Part shown: piece after piece, positions 1 to 5,064 of the stretch | Numbering within the stretch: the stretch's first letter is position 1 | How the letters are laid out: each line of letters begins with the position of its first letter | Source of the DNA: Clostridia bacterium | GTDB taxonomy: Bacteria > Bacillota > Clostridia > Christensenellales > Aristaeellaceae | Direction: 5' to 3' | Length of the DNA stretch: 5,064 nucleotides | Assembly: GCA_017469605.1 (NCBI GenBank) | Contig: JAFUGB010000052.1 | Coordinates: 1-5,064 of the forward strand | Translations under genes and position numbers: made by a program | The notes under the pieces: generated by a model | Databases searched by the model: none | The model's input: the letters and a program-made list of their open reading frames with translations, nothing else | What the model was told of the DNA's origin: nothing

Positions 1-1024
1 GCACGCAGAACTGGCCGTTGAATTTGTTATTGGCAATGGTATCGCCGGCCGGATAGTTATGGGGCACGCCGTACATGGAGGCGGCATAGGTATGCCCCCC
101 CACCGTGATCAGGATGGAGCGGCGCTGGTACAGGTTCCTGTCGCTGATTTCCTGGGCGGTTTTTACGCCGTATACCTTGCACAGTTTAGCGGTATCGGCG
201 GCGGTACGGGGCTCCACGTCGGCGTGCAGGCCGCCGGACCAGCGCTTGATTTTAAAGCTGATGCCGGTTTTTACATCGGTTAGAGTAGCCACGCAGCCCT
301 TGTAAAAGATCTTGTTGACCCCGTCCTTTTTCCAGTCGGCCAGCTCGGGCTCATAGAGCGTTTTGGAGCCGCTGGCCTTTTTTTCGTAGGCGGCTGCCTC
401 GGATTTGCTGAGGATGCGGATCAGGTCGCCCCGGATCCATCCCGTTTGACCTTCTGCCTTTACGCTGTACCATACGTATCCGTCCGAAGTATTGGTTTTT
501 CCCTGCAGGGTGCACAGCGTGTTTTTGCTGTAGATGACGGCCAACTGCTTTCCGCTGGCCTTGCCCGCGGCGCGCAGGATGACCTTTTCCTTCCTGGTGA
601 CGGCCAGCGTGCCTTTGGCCACCGAGCCGGTGGAAGAGGAGGAAGAAGAGGAGGAAGAGCTGGAGGAAGAACCGGAGGTGGAGGAGGCGCTGGATTTGTT
701 GATGTAATACTTGTATTCCGATTCGGTGGAGGATTTGCAGTACTTGGCCATGACATAGCCGGTTTTGCCGTTAAAGGTAACCTTATACCACTTGGTATCG
801 TTTTTGGTGGTGGAGCCAGCGCTTTTCAGCACGGCGCCCTTGGCGGCCTTGCCCAGCAGGCTGGCGCTGGCGGAAGCCGATTTGCGCACGTTTACGCTGG
901 CTGTGGTTTTGATATATTTGGTGCTGGCGTGGGCAGGCCGGGGGGCGGCAAAAACCAGCAGTACAAGGCACAGGCTCAGCGCACGCAGGGCGGCTGTCCA
1001 TGAAAAATGCCTGCTTTTGTTCAT
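1..1024 (-). CDS. Secreted SH3b-repeat protein with polyserine linker and unnamed C-terminal domain (partial, C-terminus off the left edge)
   Basis: An open frame of 341 codons runs leftward from ATG at 1024-1022 to the window edge without a stop. Residues 1-33 form a classic signal peptide: basic start, hydrophobic LSLCLVLLVFAA, and likely cleavage after AHA, so the protein is exported. Residues about 36-98 form an SH3b-like repeat (VNVRKSAS, then WYKVTFNGKTGYV). Residues 119-131 are thirteen serines in a row, a flexible linker. Residues about 137-205 form a second SH3b-like repeat (LRAAGKASG, then WYSVKAEGQTGWI). From about 225 a further domain carries RWSGGLHADVEP (261-272) and GGHTYAASMYGVPHNYP (309-325). 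I recall this last domain from SH3-domain proteins of Clostridia but know no function for it. SH3b repeats usually bind cell-wall peptides, so a wall-associated role is an inference. No NlpC/P60 or amidase signature is visible in the part present. The start is supported by an AGGAGGAGGG site 4-7 bases upstream. The gene is transcribed away from the rest of the window and is probably unrelated to the cofactor operon. Confidence 0.9.
   Translation of the reverse strand, partial: MNKSRHFSWTAALRALSLCLVLLVFAAPRPAHASTKYIKTTASVNVRKSASASASLLGKAAKGAVLKSAGSTTKNDTKWYKVTFNGKTGYVMAKYCKSSTESEYKYYINKSSASSTSGSSSSSSSSSSSSSTGSVAKGTLAVTRKEKVILRAAGKASGKQLAVIYSKNTLCTLQGKTNTSDGYVWYSVKAEGQTGWIRGDLIRILSKSEAAAYEKKASGSKTLYEPELADWKKDGVNKIFYKGCVATLTDVKTGISFKIKRWSGGLHADVEPRTAADTAKLCKVYGVKTAQEISDRNLYQRRSILITVGGHTYAASMYGVPHNYPAGDTIANNKFNGQFCV
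632..670 (-). repeat. Polyserine-coding low-complexity tract
   Basis: Thirteen consecutive serine codons, twelve of them TCT or TCC and one AGC, join the two SH3b repeats of the exported protein. On the plus strand the tract appears as an almost pure purine GGA/AGA run, continued with interruptions to about 687. The repeat unit is 3 bases, so slippage would alter linker length without breaking the frame. Confidence 0.85.
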
Positions 1025-1066
1025 AAGCCCTCCTCCTGCTGAATAATTTTAAAAGAATCCGTTCAT

Positions 1067-1095
1067 ATTCTATTACAAAATAATCACGGAATCAA
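1067..1095 (-). promoter_or_regulatory. SigA-type promoter for the SH3b protein gene
   Basis: Reading leftward, a -35 box TTGATT (1095-1090) is followed by a 17-base spacer and a -10 box TAGAAT (1072-1067). Spacing is ideal and both boxes are near consensus. Transcription would begin near 1060, giving a 5' untranslated stretch of about 36 bases that contains the AGGAGGAGGG ribosome-binding site (1037-1028). Confidence 0.7.
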
Positions 1096-1161
1096 TGCTT
1101 ATCTGTAACATTTTGGCGAAAAATTTTAATTTTTTTGCGTTTGTATATCCATGCAGACGGG

Positions 1162-1168
1162 AAAGGGG
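1162..1168 (+). promoter_or_regulatory. Ribosome-binding site that decides the start of the solute-binding-like gene
   Basis: AAAGGGG lies a few bases before ATG 1172. The in-frame ATG at 1151 has no purine-rich site in front of it (the preceding bases are TTTGTATATCC). The downstream start also places the lysine/arginine cluster of the signal sequence directly at the N-terminus, so 1172 is preferred over 1151. Confidence 0.65.
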
Positions 1169-1171
1169 CGC

Positions 1172-2152
1172 ATGAAAAAGCGGAAAAAAGGAAAGCTGGC
1201 GGTCTTTGCGGCAGCCATGGCGGCGACGGCGCTGCTGACCATGGCCTTTCCCGGTCTCAAAAACCATATCCTGTATGGCGGCGAAGCCATGCCCCCCGGC
1301 GTGAAAAAGCCCGAACGGCAGCTGACTACGGTATGGCTCTATGGCGAATTGCCCGGCGCGGCGGCATGGCTGCGCCAGCAGGCCGCGGCCTATGGGCGCC
1401 GGCATCCGGGGGTCAGCGTATGGCTCCGGACGGTGTCTGCACAGGATGTGGAGCAAATGGCGTCCGCGCCGCCCGATGTGCTGGTATTCAATGCCGGCCG
1501 GGAGGTGCCTGCCGGCCAGGCCATCCCCCTGTGCATGTCGGGCTATGCCCTGCTGGCGCCTGCGCGGGAAAGCGTTACCGCCGCGCCCCGCAGCCTGTTT
1601 GGCGTGCCGCCCACGCCCGATCCCGCCGCGACCCCATCGCCCGCGCTGACCTGGCCCGGGTCCTTTGCGGCTGACGATGACTTTGGCGCGCTGGCGCTGG
1701 GGGCCATGAACGCGCCGGAAGGCGGCGTATTCTGCCCGGCGGCCGACGCCTTTCGCCGTTTCCAGGCGGGGGAAGCGGCGCTGCTCACCGTGGCCCAGGC
1801 CCAGGCCGCCGCGGCGAAGGAGCTGAGCTACCGGGTGGTCGCGGCCGCGCCTGCCACCGATCTGGTGCTCTACGGCATGCTGTGCGGCGAAAAAAACCGG
1901 GGCGCCGCTTTTTTAAGCGATCTTGCCGCGGAGGAAACTCAGCGGGCATTGGCCGAGCGCGGCCTGATCCCGGCCATGGAGGGGCTGCGCCTGTACGGCG
2001 CCGACCGGCCCATGCTGCAGGCGCTGGAGACGGCGCTGGACGGCGGCTGGCGCGCGCCTGCGTTCCTCTGGCCCCAGGAGCGCAGGGAGTTGGTCCTTAC
2101 GGCCCAGGCGCTTTACAGGGCGGGCGAAAAAATGGAAGGCTTGCTGAAATAA
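1172..2152 (+). CDS. Reduced extracellular solute-binding-like protein, membrane-anchored or secreted
   Basis: 326 residues from ATG 1172; an in-frame ATG at 1151 would add 7. The N-terminus MKKRKKGK followed by a hydrophobic stretch (residues 9-26) is a signal peptide or single membrane anchor. No cysteine follows it, so there is no lipobox and the protein is not a typical Gram-positive lipoprotein receptor. The body resembles ABC-type substrate-binding proteins of the sugar/family 1 kind: LTTVWLYGE (51-59) as first strand, AWLRQQAAAYGRRHPGVSV (65-83), a PPDVLVFNAG strand (100-109), FQAGEAALL (197-205), YRVVAAAP (220-227), and FLSDLAAEETQRALAERGLIPA (247-268), the usual hinge-distal helix and 'GLLPA' element. 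It is shorter than the usual 400 or so residues and has a proline-rich stretch at 146-162. No permease or ATPase gene is adjacent. A role in molybdate or tungstate uptake is suggested only by the cofactor operon next door; it does not look like ModA or TupA. The family assignment rests on pattern resemblance, and the ligand is unknown. Confidence 0.75.
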   Translation: MKKRKKGKLAVFAAAMAATALLTMAFPGLKNHILYGGEAMPPGVKKPERQLTTVWLYGELPGAAAWLRQQAAAYGRRHPGVSVWLRTVSAQDVEQMASAPPDVLVFNAGREVPAGQAIPLCMSGYALLAPARESVTAAPRSLFGVPPTPDPAATPSPALTWPGSFAADDDFGALALGAMNAPEGGVFCPAADAFRRFQAGEAALLTVAQAQAAAAKELSYRVVAAAPATDLVLYGMLCGEKNRGAAFLSDLAAEETQRALAERGLIPAMEGLRLYGADRPMLQALETALDGGWRAPAFLWPQERRELVLTAQALYRAGEKMEGLLK

Positions 2153-2157
2153 TCCTG

Positions 2158-2187
2158 TTGACGTATATTGATATATTGTGGCATAAT
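2158..2187 (+). promoter_or_regulatory. Promoter of the molybdenum-cofactor operon
   Basis: A -35 box TTGACG (2158-2163), an 18-base spacer and an extended -10, TGG followed by CATAAT (2179-2187), form a convincing SigA-type promoter. It begins 5 bases after the stop codon of the upstream gene. Transcription should start around 2192-2195, almost exactly where the first helix of the leader RNA begins, so nearly the whole transcript leader is structured RNA. Confidence 0.75.
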
Positions 2188-2191
2188 AGAA

Positions 2192-2292
2192 GCATCTTCG
2201 AGACCCTTTGCCTAAGGCGGTATGCTATGGCGGGCAGGCCGGGGCGGCGCTGGAAACGGCATCGCCTCCGCGTTTGAAAAGGAGATGCGACC
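2192..2292 (+). ncRNA. Structured leader, probable molybdenum/tungsten cofactor (Moco/Tuco) riboswitch aptamer
   Basis: GCATCTTC (2192-2199) pairs with GGAGATGC (2281-2288) to make an 8-bp closing helix with one G-U pair. Inside it are a short GCC-TAA-GGC hairpin (2210-2218) and a stem formed by 2242-2249 with 2263-2269, which has one bulge and a GGAAAC-containing loop. The enclosed segments CGAGACC, CTTTGCC, GGAAAC and the trailing GGAGATGCGACC look like the conserved parts of the Moco RNA motif (Rfam RF01055) as I remember it; I could not align them. The position, between a promoter and moeA with moaA in the same operon, is exactly where that riboswitch occurs in other bacteria, where it senses the finished cofactor and represses its synthesis. 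I cannot tell Moco from the tungsten-cofactor (Tuco) variant, which is reported to lack one stem. Structure and context are strong; the family name is an inference. Confidence 0.75.
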
Positions 2293-2311
2293 AGCTGTTT
2301 ATACGGCTTTT

Positions 2312-2342
2312 ATCCGCGTGTCCTTTGGGACGCGCGGATTTT
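2312..2342 (+). terminator. Leader hairpin, candidate riboswitch-controlled terminator
   Basis: ATCCGCGTGTCC (2312-2323) pairs with GGACGCGCGGAT (2328-2339): 12 bp with one U-G pair and a TTTG loop, followed by TTTTAATAAT. This is a stable GC-rich hairpin with a short U-run, lying between the aptamer and the moeA ribosome-binding site. A transcription attenuator is the simplest reading. The U-run is only four bases long, so it could be a weak terminator or a structural element. The Shine-Dalgarno site is outside the stem, which argues against direct translational masking. Confidence 0.6.
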
Positions 2343-2364
2343 AATAATACAAGGAGAAATCCAT

Positions 2365-3579
2365 ATGCTGGAAAATGCCAACTGGCAGGAAGCCAGGCAG
2401 CTGCTGCTGAAGTATGCCGCGCCGGTGGAAATTGAGTATGCGCCGCTGGAAGCCTGCGGCGGGCGGGTGCTGGCCTTTGATCTGAAGGCGGCGGAGGATG
2501 TGCCCTCCTTTGATCGGTCGGCTTACGACGGTTACGCCCTGCGGGCGGCCGACATCGCCCAAGCCTCCCGGGAAAAGCCGGTGACGCTGAAAATCACCGA
2601 GACCATCCCCGCGGGCCAGGTGGGCAGGCTGCCCGTAACGGCCGGTACGGCGGCCCACCTGATGACCGGCGCGGCCGTGCCCCCGGGCGCTGACTGCGTG
2701 ATCAACTTTGAGCGCACGGATTTTACCGATCAAACGGTTACGCTGTTTGGCCCGCTGAAGCCCGGGGACAACATTGTGCGCCGGGGCGAGGACGTGACGG
2801 CGGGCGCGTTGCTGGCCCCCAAGGGCATGGTGATTGACGCCGGCCTGGCGGGCACGCTGGCCGCCCAGGGCATTGCCCGGGTGCTGGTATACCGCAAGCC
2901 TGTTATTGGGCTGATTTCCACCGGGAGCGAAGTGGTGGAGGCCGAGAACCAGCCTGGCCCGGGACAGATCCGCAACGCGAACCGCGCCTCCTTTGCGGCG
3001 CTTTTGACGGGCCAGGGATGCCGGGTGGATTACCTGGGCCTGGCGGGGGATGAGGCGGCCGATATCGCCGCTTTGATCGCCCGGGGGTTAGAAAGCTGCG
3101 ACGCTGTGGTGCTCACCGGCGGCGTATCGGTGTGCGATTGGGATGTGACGCCCGCGGCCATGGAGCGCTGCGGGGTGGAAATCCTGCTGCGCGGCGTGGA
3201 TATGAAGCCCGGTATGGCCTGCGCCTACGGTGTAAAGGGCAATAAGCTGGTGCTGGGCCTCAGCGGCAATCCGGCATCCTCGGTCACCAATTTCTGCGCC
3301 TGCGCCCTGCCTGCCGTCCGCAGGCTGGCGGGCTGCCGGGAGGCCGAGCCGCCCATGATCGATCTGGCGCTGGCCAATGGCTTTCAAAAGAAAAGCCCGG
3401 GCACCCGGTTCCTGCGGGGAGCCGTTGATCTGTCCAATGGCACGGTGCGGCTGGCCGTTCCCAAGGATCAGGGCAACGTGGTGCTGTCCTCGGCCATCGG
3501 CTGCAATGCCTTTGCCATTGTCCCGGCCGGGAGCGGGCCGCTGGCCGCCGGCGAGAAGCTGAAAGGATTTATAATATAA
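2365..3579 (+). CDS. moeA: Molybdopterin molybdenumtransferase MoeA
   Basis: MoeA inserts molybdate (or tungstate) into adenylated molybdopterin in the cytoplasm, the last common step of cofactor synthesis. The protein is 404 residues, the normal length for the family (E. coli MoeA is 411). In order it shows the N-terminal hallmark VPSFDRSAYDGYALRAADI (46-64), LMTGAAVPPGADCVI (99-113), the GED motif (141-143), then the MoCF domain with ISTGSEV (184-190), GPGQIRNANR (198-207), TGGVSVCDWD (251-260), MKPGMACAYG (280-289) and SGNPASS (300-306), and a C-terminal beta domain from about 330. The acidic residues expected in the active site are present (D55, D143, E189, D260). Oddities are C257 where most members have glycine (GGVSVGD), SGNP instead of PGNP, and about ten cysteines. 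AAGGAG lies 8 bases before the ATG. It is the first gene of the operon, behind the structured leader, and the next gene begins one base after its stop. Confidence 0.95.
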   Translation: MLENANWQEARQLLLKYAAPVEIEYAPLEACGGRVLAFDLKAAEDVPSFDRSAYDGYALRAADIAQASREKPVTLKITETIPAGQVGRLPVTAGTAAHLMTGAAVPPGADCVINFERTDFTDQTVTLFGPLKPGDNIVRRGEDVTAGALLAPKGMVIDAGLAGTLAAQGIARVLVYRKPVIGLISTGSEVVEAENQPGPGQIRNANRASFAALLTGQGCRVDYLGLAGDEAADIAALIARGLESCDAVVLTGGVSVCDWDVTPAAMERCGVEILLRGVDMKPGMACAYGVKGNKLVLGLSGNPASSVTNFCACALPAVRRLAGCREAEPPMIDLALANGFQKKSPGTRFLRGAVDLSNGTVRLAVPKDQGNVVLSSAIGCNAFAIVPAGSGPLAAGEKLKGFII

Positions 3580-3580
3580 T

Positions 3581-4597
3581 ATGAAAAAAGTACGTGTAGA
3601 GGAAGCCGTTGGATTGACGCTGTGCCATGACCTGACCGAAATGCGGGATGGATTCAAGGGGCCGGCCTTCCGGCGCGGCCATGTGATCACGGCGGAGGAC
3701 ATTCCCCATATGCTGGACATCGGCAAGCGCACGGTGTTTGTATGGGAGGAAAACGCCGGGGAGATCCATGAGGAGGACGCCGCCCTGCGCATGGCCGCCA
3801 TGGCGCAGGTGGCGGGCGCCCATTACACCGCGCCTTCCGAGGGCAAGGTATTGCTGCTGGCTGACCGGGAAGGCATGCTGCGGGTGGATACCGATCTGCT
3901 GCGGTCGGTGAACGCCATCGGTGATATCACCATTTCCACCCTGCCGGATCATTATCCGGTTCAGCCCGGCATGCGCCTGGCCTCCATGCGCATTGTGCCG
4001 CTGGTGACCAAGGAGACGCGGATCATTGAGGCCGAGCGGCTGTGCGCCGGCAGGAAGCTGCTGGATTTGCTGCCTTACCGGCCCCGGAAGGCCGGGATCA
4101 TCATCACGGGCTCGGAAATTTATCATGGCCGCATCCAGGATAAATTTGAAGCCGTGGCCCGCAAAAAGCTGTCCCGGTATCCCGGCGAGGTGATTGGGGC
4201 CACGGTTTGCGACGACGACCTGGATATGCTGGTGAACGCGGCGAAGGATTTCCTCAGCCGCGGCGCCGATCTTTTGATCTTTTCCGGCGGCATGTCGGTG
4301 GATCCGGACGATCTCACGCCCGCCGCTATCCGCCGCCTGGGCTGCGATGTGATCAGCCACGGCGTGCCCAGCCAGCCCGGCAATATGACGCTGACGGCCT
4401 ACCTGGGCGATGTGCCGGTGCTGGGCGTGCCCGGCGCGGCCATCAGCATGCCCACCACCATTTTTGACGTGCTGCTGCCCCAGATTTATACCGGGCTGAA
4501 GCTTACAAAGGACGATTTGATCCGGCTGGGGGATGGCGGGCTATGCCAGCTGTGCGGCCAGTGCCATTTCCCCAACTGCACCTATGGCAGGTACTGA
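3581..4597 (+). CDS. MoeA/MoCF-like molybdopterin-binding protein with C-terminal four-cysteine tail
   Basis: 338 residues. Residues about 168-312 are a MoCF (MogA/MoeA) molybdopterin-binding domain: GIIITGSEI (172-180), IGATVCDDDLDML (205-217), LLIFSGGMSVDPDDLTPAA (231-249), HGVPSQPGNMT (260-270) and LGVPGAAISMPTT (281-293). The first 167 residues look like a degenerate MoeA front half (EAVGLTLCHDLTEM, FRRGHVITAEDIPHML) but lack the DGYA and GED motifs of true MoeA. The C-terminus carries cysteines 322, 325, 328 and 333 in CX2CX2CX4C spacing (CQLCGQCHFPNC), which could hold zinc or an iron-sulfur cluster. I recall similar proteins with such tails from Clostridia, next to cofactor and molybdenum-hydroxylase genes, annotated only as molybdopterin-binding. 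It starts one base after moeA. AAAGGA lies 13 bases upstream, too far for a good site, so translation is probably coupled to moeA. A role in metal choice, cofactor storage or transfer is inference; catalysis like MoeA is doubtful. Confidence 0.85.
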   Translation: MKKVRVEEAVGLTLCHDLTEMRDGFKGPAFRRGHVITAEDIPHMLDIGKRTVFVWEENAGEIHEEDAALRMAAMAQVAGAHYTAPSEGKVLLLADREGMLRVDTDLLRSVNAIGDITISTLPDHYPVQPGMRLASMRIVPLVTKETRIIEAERLCAGRKLLDLLPYRPRKAGIIITGSEIYHGRIQDKFEAVARKKLSRYPGEVIGATVCDDDLDMLVNAAKDFLSRGADLLIFSGGMSVDPDDLTPAAIRRLGCDVISHGVPSQPGNMTLTAYLGDVPVLGVPGAAISMPTTIFDVLLPQIYTGLKLTKDDLIRLGDGGLCQLCGQCHFPNCTYGRY

Positions 4598-4598
4598 T

Positions 4599-5064
4599 AT
4601 GCGGGATGGATTTGGACGAGAGATCACCTACCTGCGCCTGTCCGTGACTGAGCTTTGCAACCTGCGCTGCCGCTACTGTATGCCCGCCGAGGGCGTATGC
4701 AAGCTGCGCCATGACCAGATGCTCACTGAGGATGAAATGATCCTGGCGGTGCGGGCGGCGGCCTCCCTGGGGGTCAACAAGGTTCGCGTCACCGGAGGCG
4801 AGCCGCTGATAAAGCCTAATATTATCAGCATCTGCCGCCGGGCGGCGGCGGTCCCGGGCATCCGGGAGGTGGATATCACCACCAATGCCCTGCGCATGCC
4901 GGAGCTGGCGCTTCCGCTGCGGCAGGCCGGGGTGCGCCGGGTAAACATCAGCCTGGATACCCTGGATCCCGAGCGCTATGCCTATATCACCCGGGGCGGC
5001 AGGCTGGAGGAGGCGCTGGCCGGTATAGACGCTGTGCTGGCGGCGGGCTATGACAAGGTAAAGA
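4599..5064 (+). CDS. moaA: GTP 3',8-cyclase MoaA (partial, C-terminus off the right edge)
   Basis: MoaA is a cytoplasmic radical SAM enzyme that converts GTP to 3',8-cyclo-dihydro-GTP, the first step of molybdopterin synthesis; MoaC then makes cyclic pyranopterin monophosphate. The window holds 155 codons of a protein normally about 320-340 residues long. The N-terminus is typical (DGFGREITYLRLSVTELCN). The CX3CX2C motif for the SAM [4Fe-4S] cluster is complete at C20, C24 and C27 (CNLRCRYCMP), followed by VRVTGGEPLIK (62-72) and VNISLDTLD (115-123). The usual TTNG is TTNA here (94-97). The second cluster's cysteines would lie beyond the edge. ATG 4599 is one base after the preceding stop, with a weak AGG 7 bases before it, so translation is likely coupled to the upstream gene and the operon promoter is shared. 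Confidence 0.95.
   Translation, partial: MRDGFGREITYLRLSVTELCNLRCRYCMPAEGVCKLRHDQMLTEDEMILAVRAAASLGVNKVRVTGGEPLIKPNIISICRRAAAVPGIREVDITTNALRMPELALPLRQAGVRRVNISLDTLDPERYAYITRGGRLEEALAGIDAVLAAGYDKVK

Noticed and set aside
631..687. Purine-rich GGA/AGA run as a possible regulatory repeat or phase-variable tract
   Set aside because: It is explained by the polyserine linker, its codons are mixed, and changes in units of three would not switch the gene off.
446..1003. Long glycine-rich open frame on the plus strand across the SH3b gene
   Set aside because: Its glycine and arginine richness comes from the opposite strand of the serine codons, and it has no ribosome-binding site. The minus-strand frame has a signal peptide, SH3b repeats, a good promoter and a strong ribosome-binding site.
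1096..1150. Plus-strand promoter for the solute-binding-like gene
   Set aside because: The region is AT-rich, but no pair of boxes has both good match and good spacing. TTGGCG at 1113-1118 has no -10 box 16-18 bases later, so I do not call one.
1135..1674. Alternative plus-strand frame overlapping the start of the solute-binding-like gene
   Set aside because: Arginine- and glycine-rich frame-shifted translation without motifs; the 1172-2152 frame has a signal sequence and binding-protein-like elements.
1882..2435. Plus-strand open frames across the moeA leader (1882-2277 and 2208-2435)
   Set aside because: They overlap real genes or the structured leader, have arginine-rich composition and no ribosome-binding site. 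The leader is better explained as RNA structure.
3088..4360. Long minus-strand open frames opposite moeA and its neighbour (3088-3801 and 3569-4360)
   Set aside because: They are shadows of GC-rich genes on the plus strand: no recognisable motifs, histidine/glutamine/arginine-rich composition and no ribosome-binding sites.
1..5064. Mobile elements, CRISPR arrays, tRNA or rRNA genes
   Set aside because: No terminal inverted repeats, transposase motifs, regularly spaced repeats, cloverleaf or rRNA-like sequence were seen on either strand.

Overview
The window looks like chromosomal DNA of a GC-rich anaerobic member of the Clostridia (Bacillota). I infer this from the strong AGGAGG-type Shine-Dalgarno sites, a secreted SH3b-repeat protein of a type I associate with gut Clostridia, AT-rich intergenic promoters of SigA type between GC-rich genes, and the make-up of the molybdenum-cofactor genes. 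The exact lineage cannot be fixed from the sequence alone.

Left part (about 1-1024, minus strand): the 5' end of a gene for an exported protein with a signal peptide, two SH3b-like repeats joined by a polyserine linker, and a conserved but unnamed C-terminal domain. It runs off the left edge. A 147-base AT-rich divergent intergenic region follows, with a good SigA-like promoter facing left. Middle part (1172-2152, plus strand): a membrane-anchored or secreted protein resembling a reduced extracellular solute-binding protein. It has no lipobox and no transporter genes beside it.

Right part (2153-5064, plus strand): a molybdenum (or tungsten) cofactor operon. A promoter starts 5 bases after the preceding stop codon and drives a leader of about 170 nt. 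The leader folds into a structured RNA closed by an 8-bp helix, which I interpret as a Moco/Tuco-type riboswitch, followed by a 12-bp hairpin with a short U-run and the moeA ribosome-binding site. Three tightly packed genes follow: moeA (molybdopterin molybdenumtransferase), a MoeA/MoCF-like molybdopterin-binding protein ending in a four-cysteine tail, and the 5' part of moaA (GTP 3',8-cyclase), cut by the right edge. Both gene junctions have a single T between stop and start.

Together these genes cover the first step of pterin synthesis (MoaA) and the last, metal insertion (MoeA). The second MoCF protein may serve in metal choice, cofactor storage or delivery. moaC, mogA and related genes may lie beyond the right edge. 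Nothing in the window looks like a mobile element, CRISPR array or defence system. The points most worth following are the leader RNA and the cysteine-tailed MoeA paralogue.
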